From Acinetobacter gerneri DSM 14967 = CIP 107464 = MTCC 9824 (GTDB taxonomy: Bacteria; Pseudomonadota; Gammaproteobacteria; Pseudomonadales; Moraxellaceae), in NCBI RefSeq assembly GCF_000368565.1, contig NZ_KB849545.1, positions 484,304 to 548,303 on the forward strand: a DNA stretch of 64,000 bases. The letters run 5' to 3'. Made by a program: the position numbers and the translations under genes. The notes under the pieces are model-generated. The model was not told where the DNA came from. It saw only the letters and a list, made by a program, of their open reading frames with translations, and ran no database searches. Below, piece by piece: positions 37,207-46,720 of the stretch. Positions within the stretch are counted from its first letter, which is position 1, and every line of letters starts with the position of its first letter.

Positions 37207-37236
37207 AAAAACCTGCATATTGATGCAGGTTTTTGA
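37207..37236 (-). terminator. terminator of ppa
   Basis: The stem AAAACCTGCAT/ATGCAGGTTTT lies 25 bp after the ppa stop on the minus strand. It may also act in the other direction. Confidence 0.82.
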
Positions 37237-37259
37237 TTTAGAAAATAAATTCTAAATGA

Positions 37260-37784
37260 TTATTTAGCAGCTTCGATTGCTTTAAGTACTTCTGCTTTAG
37301 CAACATCAGCACCTTCCCAACCAGTCAACTTAACCCATTTTCCAGGTTCTAAATCTTTGTAATGTGCAAAGAAATGTTCGATTTGGTTGATCAATAATTC
37401 AGGAAGATCTGTATATTCTTGAACATCTTTATAAAGTGGAGTCAATTTTTCGTGTGGAACTGCTACAAGTTTAGCATCGATACCACCGTCATCTTCCATG
37501 TTCAATTTACCAACAGGACGACAACGAATCACTGAACCATGTACCAATGGGTAAGGTGTAACAACCAATACGTCTAATGGGTCACCATCTTCAGATAAAG
37601 TATTTGGTACATAACCATAGTTCGCAGGATAGAACATTGCTGTAGCCATGAAACGGTCTACAAACAAAGCATCAGAATCTTTATCTACTTCGTATTTGAT
37701 TGGTGATGCGTTTGCAGGAATTTCGATAACAACATAGATATCGTTAGGTGCATCTTTACCCGCTGGGATATTACTGTAGCTCAT
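37260..37784 (-). CDS. ppa: inorganic pyrophosphatase
   Basis: This soluble family I pyrophosphatase of 174 aa hydrolyses PPi released by biosynthesis. Conserved blocks are [45 protein letters not shown] and the signature-like Asp cluster [10 protein letters not shown], with downstream KLTPLYKDV. The start at 37784 is the family start. It is monocistronic, with its own terminator. Confidence 0.96.
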   Translation of the reverse strand: MSYSNIPAGKDAPNDIYVVIEIPANASPIKYEVDKDSDALFVDRFMATAMFYPANYGYVPNTLSEDGDPLDVLVVTPYPLVHGSVIRCRPVGKLNMEDDGGIDAKLVAVPHEKLTPLYKDVQEYTDLPELLINQIEHFFAHYKDLEPGKWVKLTGWEGADVAKAEVLKAIEAAK

Positions 37785-37916
37785 ACAATACTCTTTAACA
37801 GTTCAATGTTTAAATCTTGCCGATTATAACGCTATAAATCGCAAATTTATGCAAATTATACAATTTGCCAGATAAAAATAGCGAAGTTCATAGACAATGC
37901 TTGGCTATTTTTATGT

Positions 37917-38321
37917 CTAGATCGTCATCATTTTGATAATAATAATGAACAATGTAATAGGACAAAGGAGTGATAAGAACCAAATGATCGATCTCAAGGT
38001 CGATAGATTGGCCAAATAACATAGTCCATAAATCACACGTAGTGCGATATAGATCATTCCCAATTTCATAATAATGAATTGAGGGACGACCAAATACTCT
38101 GCCATCAAAATTGAGGCGATAAAGAGAGGCAAACTCTCAAAACTATTCTGTTGCACAGCATTGGCACGTGCTGCAAGCCCAGTGGTTTTTGCTAAAAATT
38201 CACGTGGATTTTGATTATCTTTGAGTTTAAATCCACCCACAACCTTTGCAATAATTGCAAAAGCATAAGGTAGCAAGCAAGCTGCTAAAATGAGATAGAT
38301 AATGCCACTGATCTCTTGCAT
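37917..38321 (-). CDS. MAPEG-family membrane protein
   Basis: A four-helix membrane protein of 134 aa. The MAPEG pattern is visible in KDNQNPREFLAKTTGLAARANAVQQNSFESLPLF, where the Arg-Ala-x-x-A-x-x-N-x-x-E motif of these glutathione- or eicosanoid-related membrane proteins sits. Bacterial members have no firm role. ATG at 38321 has a GAGAA upstream; an earlier ATG at 38336 lacks a ribosome site. Confidence 0.78.
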   Translation of the reverse strand: MQEISGIIYLILAACLLPYAFAIIAKVVGGFKLKDNQNPREFLAKTTGLAARANAVQQNSFESLPLFIASILMAEYLVVPQFIIMKLGMIYIALRVIYGLCYLANLSTLRSIIWFLSLLCPITLFIIIIKMMTI

Positions 38322-38418
38322 GAATATTATTCTCATGATTTTTTCAGTTGCATATCATAGCATGGTGTTTATAAGATGTTTTTTGTTAAATAGTACGTTT
38401 TACAAAATTGGAGCAGAC

Positions 38419-38796
38419 ATGATCAATCCAGATCAGAAAGAAATGTTAGATGTGTTAGATCAACGACAGAAGCATCAGCAAAAACTGGATCGGGTATTTA
38501 AAATCGTGATTCCAATTATGGCCTTTTTACTCTGTGTGATTTGCGCCAATATGAATTGGCAATCGACATTAGGCACATTTATCATGCTTTGGGTCGCATT
38601 TTACGCTGTTGGCATCAAACGTTTAAACGTCTGGTTGTGGGTGTTTGTCGTCGCTTTATATTGTTTGGTCGATATCTTTTTTAGTTATGGCACATTTCAG
38701 ATTGAAGCCATTGGTCGCCAAATGGGTACGATGATGGTATTTGTGATTATTTTAGGTATTGGTCGCCCTTATGTTGATCAGTGGTTTATAAAATAA
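38419..38796 (+). CDS. hypothetical inner-membrane protein, 125 aa
   Basis: The product has about 35 charged N-terminal residues (MINPDQKEMLDVLDQRQKHQQ) and then four membrane segments (VIPIMAFLLCVICAN, LGTFIMLWVAFYAVGI, WLWVFVVALYCLVDIFF, MMVFVIILGIG). ATG at 38419 has TGGAG upstream; the upstream part of the open frame overlaps the divergent MAPEG gene and is unlikely to be translated. No family is recognised. A bidirectional terminator follows. Confidence 0.7.
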   Translation: MINPDQKEMLDVLDQRQKHQQKLDRVFKIVIPIMAFLLCVICANMNWQSTLGTFIMLWVAFYAVGIKRLNVWLWVFVVALYCLVDIFFSYGTFQIEAIGRQMGTMMVFVIILGIGRPYVDQWFIK

Positions 38797-38813
38797 TCCT
38801 CCCTGCTCCAAAT

Positions 38814-38846
38814 AAAAAAACCTCTTACATTGAAGAGGTTTTTTTA
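38814..38846. terminator. bidirectional terminator
   Basis: The stem AACCTCTT/AAGAGGTT has a 5-base loop with seven A on the left and seven T on the right. It separates the convergent membrane-protein and acyl-CoA ligase genes. Confidence 0.88.
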
Positions 38847-38889
38847 TTTTCAAATCACTCAAATCATATCAATGAGCGACATGATTGGC

Positions 38890-40566
38890 TTAGTTGGTTT
38901 TACGTAAGTCTTTACGCAAGATCTTGCCTACATTTGATTTTGGCAATTCATCCATAAATTCAACATAACGTGGACGTTTGTAGCCCGTTAAGTTTTCTTT
39001 TGCGAATGCTAAAACTTCTTCGGTTGTTAAAGATGGATCTTTTTTCACAACGAATAATTTTGGAACTTCACCTGATTTTTCATCAGGAACACCAATAGCT
39101 GCAACTTCCAAGATTTTTGGATGAGTCGCCATCACTTCTTCGATTTCAGAAGGATAAACATTAAAACCTGATACCAAAATCATGTCTTTTTTACGGTCAA
39201 CAATCTTGGTATAACCGCGTTCATCCATCACACCGATATCGCCAGTACGGAAGAAACCATTGGTCATGACTTTTTCAGTTTCATCAGGGCGATTCCAGTA
39301 GCCTTTCATGACTTGTGGACCACGAATCGAAATTTCACCTTGTTCACCCAATGCAACTTCATTGCCATCGTCATCTAAAATCGCAACTTCAGTAGATGGT
39401 AATGGAACACCAATCGTACCGCTAAATGCTTCAGATGCTGGTGGATTTGCTGTTGCAACTGGTGAGGTTTCTGAAAGACCATAGCCTTCAATAATCGTCG
39501 TGCCTGTAATTTTTTTCCAAGCTTCAGCGGTTGAAGGAAGTACTGCCATACCTCCGCCCATTGCCATTTTCAACTTGCTAAAATCAAGTTGTTTAAAATC
39601 TTCATTGTGCACAAGTGCATTGAACAAAGTATTTACAGCAGGGAAAAATGCAGGTGGATGATTTTTTAAATCTTTAATCACAGAGGGTAGATCACGTGGG
39701 TTGGCAATCAATACGTTCGCTTCACCTTTATACATACCGTATAACGCACATACCATGAAAGCAAAAATATGGTATAGCGGTAAGGCACAGATAATACGAT
39801 CATCTTTGCTGCCATCTTGTGCGCCAAACTTACTTTGGAAAATGCCATCACATTGCAAAAGGTTTGCGACCAAGTTGCGATGTGTCAATTCAGCACCTTT
39901 CGCAACACCTGTCGTCCCGCCTGTATATTGCAGAACTGCGGTATCGCTCAAAGTCATATTTGGACGTTTGTAATTGTTTGCATTGGCTTTTGCCATCGCA
40001 GCATTGAAACGGATATGCCCCGGAATATTCCATGCAGGAATTTGTTTACGCACTTTACGTAACACAAAATTGACCAAAGTACCTTTCAACGTACCCAACA
40101 TATCCCCAACCGAAGCAACGATGACATGCTTCACAGGTGTTTTACCTAAAATACTTTGATAAACAGAAGCAAAGTTTTCGATAATCACCAACACTTCTAC
40201 GCCTGCATCATTTAACTGATGCTCAAGCTCACGCGCGGTGTAAAGTGGATTAACATTGACCAATACCAGACCTGCACGAAACACGCCTAAAGCCACAACT
40301 GGATATTGGAAAACGTTTGGCATCATTACGGCTACACGTGTGCCTTTTGCAAGTCCTAAGCTTTGCAAATATGCTGCAAATTTACGGCTTGCAGCATCAA
40401 GTTCATCAAAGGACATTGTTTTATCCATAAAGATAAAAGCATCACGTGAACCAAATTTCTGGAAATTACGTTCAAAAATGTCGTTTAAAGATGTATTTTC
40501 TGGTGGCAATTCAATTGTTTCAGGAATTCCAGTCTTTTTGTACTCTGCGTACCAGATCTTTTCCAT
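38890..40566 (-). CDS. fadD: long-chain fatty-acid-CoA ligase
   Basis: An AMP-forming acyl-CoA synthetase of 558 aa that activates fatty acids for beta-oxidation or lipid synthesis. The AMP-binding loop is YTGGTTGVAKGAELTHRNL, followed by EGYGLSETSPVATANP, GEISIRGPQVMKGYWNRPDET, and the adenylation motif TGDIGVMDERGYTKIVDRKKDMILVSGFNVYP. The C-terminal lysine lies in PKSNVGKILRKDLR. Length and motifs match FadD; paralogues are usual in Acinetobacter, so the symbol is a best guess. Confidence 0.9.
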   Translation of the reverse strand: MEKIWYAEYKKTGIPETIELPPENTSLNDIFERNFQKFGSRDAFIFMDKTMSFDELDAASRKFAAYLQSLGLAKGTRVAVMMPNVFQYPVVALGVFRAGLVLVNVNPLYTARELEHQLNDAGVEVLVIIENFASVYQSILGKTPVKHVIVASVGDMLGTLKGTLVNFVLRKVRKQIPAWNIPGHIRFNAAMAKANANNYKRPNMTLSDTAVLQYTGGTTGVAKGAELTHRNLVANLLQCDGIFQSKFGAQDGSKDDRIICALPLYHIFAFMVCALYGMYKGEANVLIANPRDLPSVIKDLKNHPPAFFPAVNTLFNALVHNEDFKQLDFSKLKMAMGGGMAVLPSTAEAWKKITGTTIIEGYGLSETSPVATANPPASEAFSGTIGVPLPSTEVAILDDDGNEVALGEQGEISIRGPQVMKGYWNRPDETEKVMTNGFFRTGDIGVMDERGYTKIVDRKKDMILVSGFNVYPSEIEEVMATHPKILEVAAIGVPDEKSGEVPKLFVVKKDPSLTTEEVLAFAKENLTGYKRPRYVEFMDELPKSNVGKILRKDLRKTN

Positions 40567-40715
40567 AATGCCATTATCTCCAATCAGTAATCCTTAGTTT
40601 TAAACTGTTTTTTCTCAATATTAAGCATCGTTTTTTGCCTTGTTTTGCTCAATATTGCATCCATTTTCACGAATTGTTGTCATATATAACGTATTTCGAT
40701 CAATGGATGCTAGTT

Positions 40716-42935
40716 TTATCTTTGAATGAACAGTTTATTTGCTTTTTGATAACCCCGTGGTAAGAGTTGACCTTTACTTGCACGCTTACCCATATATTTT
40801 TGTAGATCATCGCCTTTTAGTTTTAGCTGTTGATTCCCTGCAAACACTTGAATTATTTCATTTAAATTCAATGTTATCACGGACTGAACCAGATCATCAG
40901 CTTCAAGTTGTATCAACTTGTTTCCTTTCCCTTTGTTCAGGATTGGCAAATCTGACAAATCAACAATCAACAATCTTCCAGCTGTACTTAAAATGGCGAG
41001 ATGTGTTGCGTCTTCTGTTTTAAGTAATGGTAAGGCTTTACTATCGCTCGACACACTCAAGAAAGATTTACCTGCTTTGGCATTGGTATCCAAATGTTTG
41101 GCATTGGTTGTAAAGCCGTAGCCTTTAGTACTGAGTGCCACGATATTTTGTTCATCTTCTGCGACCATGATTTGGATAAATCCAACACCATTTGCAGGAG
41201 AAAGTTTTGAACTCAACGGTTCACCTAAGCCACGTGCCGATGGCAAACTATTGATCGGTAATGCATAGCTACGCCCTGTTTCATCAAGCACGTAAACACG
41301 TTGATTGGACTTACCAATATCAGAACTCAAATATTGGTCGCCTGCACGGAAGTTGAGATTTACAGCATCAACCTCATGACCTTTGGCACAGCGAATCCAA
41401 CCTGCTTCTGAAAGGACAACAGTCACAGGCTCAGCCGGCATCAAATCTTGTTCACGAATCGCTGATGCTTCTGCACGTGTCACAATCGGTGAACGACGAT
41501 CATCACCAAATTTTTTCGCATCATCTTTGAGTTCATTGATAATCAAGTTTTTCAAAGATTCTGGATTTGCCAATTGTTCACGAATCACTGCAGCTCTCGC
41601 TTCAAGTTCGTCTTGTTCACGGCGAATTTCCATTTCTTCAAGTTTTGCCAAATGACGTAACTTAAGTTCTAAAATGGCTTCTGCTTGAATCTCATCAATA
41701 TTGAAATGTGACATCAATACTGGTTTAGGTTGATCTTCTTCACGAATAATCTTGATCACCGTATCAATATCCAAATAGGCAATCAATAAACCTGCAAGGA
41801 TATGCAAGCGTTTTTCGATTTTACTTAGATGATATTGCAGACGACGTGTGACAGTATCTTTACGGATTTCAATCCATTCTAATAAAATTTTACGGATGGA
41901 TTTAACTTGTGGTCGACCATCTGCGCCAATCATATTCATATTGACACGATAGCTTGACTCAAGATCAGTCGTAGCAAATAAATGGCTCATCACTGCGTCA
42001 GCATCAATACGATTTGAACGCAGTACAATCACCAAACGGGTCGGATTTTGGTGATCAGATTCATCACGTACATCGACCACCAATGGCAATTTTTTTGCCT
42101 GCATTTGGTCAGCGATTTGAGTGATAATCTTTGAACCAGACACTTGATATGGCAGCTCTGTGATCACGATTTCATTTTTATCGATCGTATACACCGCTCG
42201 GCTACGATAACTTCCACGCCCTGTGGTTTGAATTTTCAATAATTCTTCTGCAGGCGTTATGATCTCGGCTCTGGTCGGTAAATCAGGACCCGGTACATAT
42301 TCTGCGACTTTTTCATCGGTCAGATTTGGATTGCGAATCAATGCAATCGTACCTTTGACCACTTCACGTAAATTGTGCGGTGGAATGTCAGTCGCCATAC
42401 CTACTGCGATCCCTGTTGTCCCGTTCAGCAAGATATTGGGTACACGAGCCGGTAAAGTGATCGGCTCTTTCATCGAACCGTCAAAGTTATCTTGCCAGTC
42501 CACAGTGCCCTGACCCAACTCTGACAAAAGTAGATCACTATAAGGTGATAATTTTGCTTCGGTATAACGCATCGCAGCGAAGGATTTTGGATCGTCGGGT
42601 GAACCCCAGTTACCTTGACCTTCAATAAATGGATAACGGTAGCTAAAGGGCTGAGCCATCAGCACCATTGCTTCATAACATGCCGAGTCACCATGCGGAT
42701 GATATTTACCTAAAACATCCCCGACGGTACGCGCAGATTTTTTGGGTTTACCACTTGGTTTTAAACCAAGTTCACTCATGGCATAAACAATACGACGCTG
42801 TACTGGTTTTAAACCATCACTAATATGCGGTAATGCACGATCCATAATTACGTACATCGCATAGTTTAAATATGCTTGTTCAGTAAATTCGGCTACGGAG
42901 CGGTTTTCTGTCGCATGATGCGCAAGGCTTGTCAT
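40716..42935 (-). CDS. parC: DNA topoisomerase IV subunit A
   Basis: ParC is the DNA-cleaving subunit that decatenates chromosomes with ParE. The quinolone-resistance region reads [15 protein letters not shown] with Ser84 and Glu88, the unmutated residues, and the catalytic Tyr124 lies in [12 protein letters not shown]. The tower and coiled-coil regions follow ([30 protein letters not shown]), then a C-terminal beta-propeller-like domain from about residue 490. At 739 aa it is full length. parE is not in the window. Confidence 0.96.
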   Translation of the reverse strand: MTSLAHHATENRSVAEFTEQAYLNYAMYVIMDRALPHISDGLKPVQRRIVYAMSELGLKPSGKPKKSARTVGDVLGKYHPHGDSACYEAMVLMAQPFSYRYPFIEGQGNWGSPDDPKSFAAMRYTEAKLSPYSDLLLSELGQGTVDWQDNFDGSMKEPITLPARVPNILLNGTTGIAVGMATDIPPHNLREVVKGTIALIRNPNLTDEKVAEYVPGPDLPTRAEIITPAEELLKIQTTGRGSYRSRAVYTIDKNEIVITELPYQVSGSKIITQIADQMQAKKLPLVVDVRDESDHQNPTRLVIVLRSNRIDADAVMSHLFATTDLESSYRVNMNMIGADGRPQVKSIRKILLEWIEIRKDTVTRRLQYHLSKIEKRLHILAGLLIAYLDIDTVIKIIREEDQPKPVLMSHFNIDEIQAEAILELKLRHLAKLEEMEIRREQDELEARAAVIREQLANPESLKNLIINELKDDAKKFGDDRRSPIVTRAEASAIREQDLMPAEPVTVVLSEAGWIRCAKGHEVDAVNLNFRAGDQYLSSDIGKSNQRVYVLDETGRSYALPINSLPSARGLGEPLSSKLSPANGVGFIQIMVAEDEQNIVALSTKGYGFTTNAKHLDTNAKAGKSFLSVSSDSKALPLLKTEDATHLAILSTAGRLLIVDLSDLPILNKGKGNKLIQLEADDLVQSVITLNLNEIIQVFAGNQQLKLKGDDLQKYMGKRASKGQLLPRGYQKANKLFIQR

Positions 42936-43116
42936 AACAACTGTTAATCCTAATAAATCGTTTTAATGTAAAGGAGGCAAAGCCTCTTATTTGTTTTATA
43001 TGCTAAGTCGCAAGGTATCTGGATACAAGGGGAGAATCAATACCTTACGACACACCTTGTCTTATGATCAAAATTATCAACGATTAAATCAAGGTTCAAG
43101 TCAAAAAGTAGAACAA

Positions 43117-44436
43117 TTATAATCCTATAGATTCTAAAGTTTTACCTTTGGTTTCTTCACCCAAGATAAGAATCACTAAGGCAACTGCAATTAAAACAGC
43201 AGTAAACATAATGAATACATGACTAAAACCATTATTCATGACCATCATATGTGTCACCACCATTGGTGCAACTATACCACCTAAACGCCCAATCGCAGAT
43301 GCCCAACCCGAACCAAAAGCACGAATATTGGCAGGATACTGTTCAGGTGTGTAGGTATAAAGCACACCCCATGCACCAAGATTGAAAAATGACATTAAAC
43401 AGCCCCAGAACATGATCATGCCTACTGTGCTTGCTTGCCCGAAGAAATACGCCGAGACCGCACACATGCCAATAAATCCAGCCAATGTTGCCTTACGACC
43501 TAACTTTTCAACCAACCATGCCGCAGCAACATAACCAGGAAGCTGCGCCAAGATCATGATCAAAACATATTCAAAAGACTGTACGATACTGTAACCTTGT
43601 TTGACCAATAAACTCGGTAACCACGTAAAGATTCCATAATAAGAATAGACAATGCCAAACCAGATCAACCACAACATCAAGCTACGCTTGGCAAAACCAC
43701 CTGACCAAAGCTGACGAAATGAAATATTGTGCTGAGCTGCAACAGGTTGCACCTCGATTTTTTCAATCACCTCGACACCACATTGTTTTTCAAGTTTTTG
43801 TACCAAAGCATGCGCTTCTTCAATACGCCCACGATTGATCAAATATGGAATAGATTCTGGAACTTTCTTTAAAATAATAAAAATATAAAGCGCAGGTAAA
43901 CCACCGACCAAAAATGCCGCATGCCAACCAAATTTTGGAATTAGAAAATAGGACACCAAGGCTGCAACTAACCAGCCCAATCCCCAGAAACTTTCAAGCA
44001 AAACAATAAAACGTCCACGTACATGTGCAGGAACATATTCACTGACTAGCGTTACAGCCACAGGAAGCTGTCCACCCAACCCCAAACCCACGATAAAGCG
44101 GAAAACCAAGAGCCACGTCAAATTGGGTGCAAAAGCACATAGTGCCGTCGCGATACTATAGGTCACTAAAGTTGCAGCAAAAACAGTATGACGACCAAAC
44201 TTATCAGCCAAACCACCTGAAAATACTGCACCGATCGCCATTCCCACAAAGCCGATACTGACGATCAAACCACTCTGCGAAGGCAAAAGCCCCCAGTCCT
44301 TGACCAAGGTCGCCATGATGAATGCAATGATACCGGTGTCCATCGCATCAAACATCCAACCTAAGCCAACCACCCAAAGCAAAGTATAGTGAAATTTGCC
44401 AATCGGCAGACGTTGCACACGTGAAACTAAATCCAT
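43117..44436 (-). CDS. MFS transporter, aromatic acid/nicotinate-type
   Basis: A 12-helix major-facilitator protein of 439 aa. The loop 2-3 motif is GGLADKFGRHTVFA, and the start RLPIGKFHYTLLWVVGLGWMFDAMDTGIIAFI contains the Asp-Ala-Met-Asp of the metabolite:H+ symporter branch. The pattern is close to NiaP (nicotinate) and related aromatic-acid carriers; I cannot decide the substrate. It lies between parC and a TRIC-like gene on the same strand, with more than 95 bp on each side. Confidence 0.82.
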   Translation of the reverse strand: MDLVSRVQRLPIGKFHYTLLWVVGLGWMFDAMDTGIIAFIMATLVKDWGLLPSQSGLIVSIGFVGMAIGAVFSGGLADKFGRHTVFAATLVTYSIATALCAFAPNLTWLLVFRFIVGLGLGGQLPVAVTLVSEYVPAHVRGRFIVLLESFWGLGWLVAALVSYFLIPKFGWHAAFLVGGLPALYIFIILKKVPESIPYLINRGRIEEAHALVQKLEKQCGVEVIEKIEVQPVAAQHNISFRQLWSGGFAKRSLMLWLIWFGIVYSYYGIFTWLPSLLVKQGYSIVQSFEYVLIMILAQLPGYVAAAWLVEKLGRKATLAGFIGMCAVSAYFFGQASTVGMIMFWGCLMSFFNLGAWGVLYTYTPEQYPANIRAFGSGWASAIGRLGGIVAPMVVTHMMVMNNGFSHVFIMFTAVLIAVALVILILGEETKGKTLESIGL

Positions 44437-44534
44437 ATCTAGATCTCTGAAATTCGTGAAAGGGAAATAACTGCTTTCACAACAGGATGTATTATTGTGC
44501 AGATTTTAAGCATTTTTAGAGTAAAAATATAATT

Positions 44535-45179
44535 TTAATTTTCATCTTTTGATGAGGCGGATTGTTCATCATCATCTTGATAGATAAATTTAGGCATTTC
44601 TAAACCAAAATAAATCGCGATACAGCGTAAAGAAAAACCAAAAACCAAGGTCGAAATAATGGTTACTTCTTGAGATAAACCAATATCTTGGCAAACCCAA
44701 TAACAAATCACTGCAACAAAAGAAATACTGGCATAAAGTTCACGGCGGAACACCAATGGGACATCATTACATAAAATATCACGTAAAATACCGCCTGATA
44801 CCCCAGTTAAAACTCCCGCAACGGCAGAAACGACAAAACCGTGTCCCATTTGCAAGGCGATCTGACAGCCAATGATGGTAAAACCAATCAGACCAAGCGC
44901 ATCAAGTAATAAGAAGATTTGACGTAAATGACGCATCCATTTGGCAATAATAATCGTCACAAATGCAGCAGCACAGGTCAAAACCAGATATTCAGGATGC
45001 TTCACCCAAGTCAGAGGATAATGTCCAAGCAATACATCTCGAACGGAACCACCGCCGAGTGCTGTTACACAGGCGATCAGGACAACGCCAAACCAATCCA
45101 TACTACGTCGACCTGCAGATAACGCACCCGTCATCGCCTCAGCCGTAATCGCAATAATATAAATAATCAGTAACAACAT
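44535..45179 (-). CDS. TRIC/UPF0126-family membrane protein (YicG-like)
   Basis: A 214-aa protein with two internally repeated glycine-rich blocks: ALGGGSVRDVLLGHYPLTWV and GVSGGILRDILCNDVPLVF. Each sits among three membrane helices, giving the typical pseudo-repeat of bacterial trimeric intracellular cation channel-like proteins. The acidic C-terminal tail (YQDDDEQSASSKDEN) is cytosolic-looking. A cation or glycine transport role is suggested for relatives; the role here is not determined. Confidence 0.85.
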   Translation of the reverse strand: MLLLIIYIIAITAEAMTGALSAGRRSMDWFGVVLIACVTALGGGSVRDVLLGHYPLTWVKHPEYLVLTCAAAFVTIIIAKWMRHLRQIFLLLDALGLIGFTIIGCQIALQMGHGFVVSAVAGVLTGVSGGILRDILCNDVPLVFRRELYASISFVAVICYWVCQDIGLSQEVTIISTLVFGFSLRCIAIYFGLEMPKFIYQDDDEQSASSKDEN

Positions 45180-45238
45180 TGCCCTTCTTCCACTAGGGTT
45201 TTTATTGCGCGCTATTTTAAGCTATCTTTAGAAAAAAA

Positions 45239-45709
45239 CTAGATAAAATGTGCACAACAAGATTTAAATTTTTTCCCTGATCCACAAACACACGGCTGTT
45301 TCATTGTGATTTGCATATCCGTTGTCGGATCTAAAAAATACCAAGTATCATCGAATTTAACAAAGTGTGATAACTCTTGGTGAATTTGTGCCTTTTGTCC
45401 ATCATAATAATGTGCTTTGAACTCGACCAATGCATGATTTTTGTCAATTTTTTCATTTGTTTGTACGATTTCAAGTTTTAACCATTGATTGACCTTGCTC
45501 CACTCTGCAATCGCTGGCACATCCAAAGCCTTTTGTTGCCCAAGTGCTGTCGTTGCTACGATATAGTCAATTTGCTGTTTAGCAAAAGCACTATAGCGTG
45601 AGCGCATCAGTTGTTCGGCTGTTTGGGCTTTAGCTTGGTTTAAATGCAAAGGCTGACAGCAGTCTTGATAATGTTTTTCTGAACCACATGGGCAAGATAG
45701 GTCTGACAT
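45239..45709 (-). CDS. YchJ-family protein with SEC-C zinc motifs
   Basis: A cytosolic protein of 156 aa with an N-terminal SEC-C-type motif (CPCGSEKHYQDCC), an NTF2-like middle domain (about residues 30-130; MRSRYSAFAKQQIDYIVATT) and a C-terminal SEC-C motif (CVCGSGKKFKSCC). This is the full YchJ layout. Zinc binding is expected from the cysteines; the biological role of the family is not known. Confidence 0.88.
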   Translation of the reverse strand: MSDLSCPCGSEKHYQDCCQPLHLNQAKAQTAEQLMRSRYSAFAKQQIDYIVATTALGQQKALDVPAIAEWSKVNQWLKLEIVQTNEKIDKNHALVEFKAHYYDGQKAQIHQELSHFVKFDDTWYFLDPTTDMQITMKQPCVCGSGKKFKSCCAHFI

Positions 45710-45920
45710 ATAACAACTCAGAGAAGGGTTAATTCAATCAATATTTTAAGTCTAAACGAATGCATTTAAATATATCATTTTAAGGACTGTTTTAATCACT
45801 TTACATAGGCAACAAACGCCCCAAATCACAAATAAAATACAGATCTGCCATTCTACTTTTAGATATCAATGCATATATTATTTATCCAAGATTCAGTCTA
45901 TTTATACGTAGAATATTGCT

Positions 45921-46652
45921 GTGCTTTTACAACAAGATTTAAGCTCTTCAGAGCTAACACTATTTGCTGAAATATTATGGAAACTTGGATCAAAAAAAGG
46001 AGAAAATGACTTACGGGAAAATATTATTGCCGATATTGCAGCCTTACTTCACGCCGATTTCGCTGCATCCTATGTCTGGGATGCCAAGCATGCTTTATCT
46101 AAACATCCCATTATGTGGAAAATCGACCAAAAGGCCATTCAAGAATATGAGCAAATTTGGCAATATGATGATCCCATAACATCAGAGCTTCGAAAACGGC
46201 AAAAACCAACTTTTGTCAATGAAGTGATGGCTTATTCTCATCTAAAAAAAACTTCATATTACAATGAGTTCCTGCAACCCTATGGTTTATATCATGGTTT
46301 AAATATCTACTTTATGCGTGATGGTATTGATCTTGGTGATTTTCGGATTTGGCGTGCCTCTGATTCAGCCATGTTTACCGATCGAGAAAAAAGAATCTTA
46401 AATATTCTTGAGCCCTATATAAGCAATGCATTGCCTATAGAAATCTCAACTCGCTACGACTTAACCCCTCGAGAACATGAAATTGTTCTTTTAGTTTCTA
46501 AAGGTTTGAGTGATAAAGATGTTGCAAATTTATTGAATATTGGCTTTACCACGATCAGAACACACCTAAAAAATGCAATGAAAAAAATAGGTTGTAACAA
46601 TCGTACAGAAATGGCACTTCATGTTCAGCATTCACGCAATCCTCAATTTTGA
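45921..46652 (+). CDS. LuxR-type transcriptional regulator (solo)
   Basis: A 243-aa regulator with an N-terminal ligand/PAS-like domain (about residues 20-165) and a C-terminal LuxR HTH (LTPREHEIVLLVSKGLSDKDVANLL, then FTTIRTHLKNAMKKIG). The N-terminal domain keeps a Tyr-Asp-Asp-Pro motif like that of acyl-homoserine-lactone receptors. The Trp expected after it is not evident (KRQKPTFVNE), so the ligand is probably different. No luxI-type synthase is nearby. The start (GTG) is uncertain. An amidase gene follows 68 bp downstream on the same strand. Confidence 0.82.
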   Translation: MLLQQDLSSSELTLFAEILWKLGSKKGENDLRENIIADIAALLHADFAASYVWDAKHALSKHPIMWKIDQKAIQEYEQIWQYDDPITSELRKRQKPTFVNEVMAYSHLKKTSYYNEFLQPYGLYHGLNIYFMRDGIDLGDFRIWRASDSAMFTDREKRILNILEPYISNALPIEISTRYDLTPREHEIVLLVSKGLSDKDVANLLNIGFTTIRTHLKNAMKKIGCNNRTEMALHVQHSRNPQF

Positions 46653-46720
46653 GGATGCCCAATGACTTCATAGTTGTATTAAATTGATACGACCATAACT
46701 TAAACGGATTTTAAGTCATT

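Noticed and set aside
42971-42990. Terminator of the MFS gene upstream of parC
   Set aside because: The stem (GAGGC/GCCTC) has only five base pairs and no good T-run on the minus strand.
45921-46652. Classical quorum-sensing LuxR receptor
   Set aside because: The Asp-Pro motif is present but the conserved Trp of the lactone pocket is not evident, and there is no luxI gene in the window.
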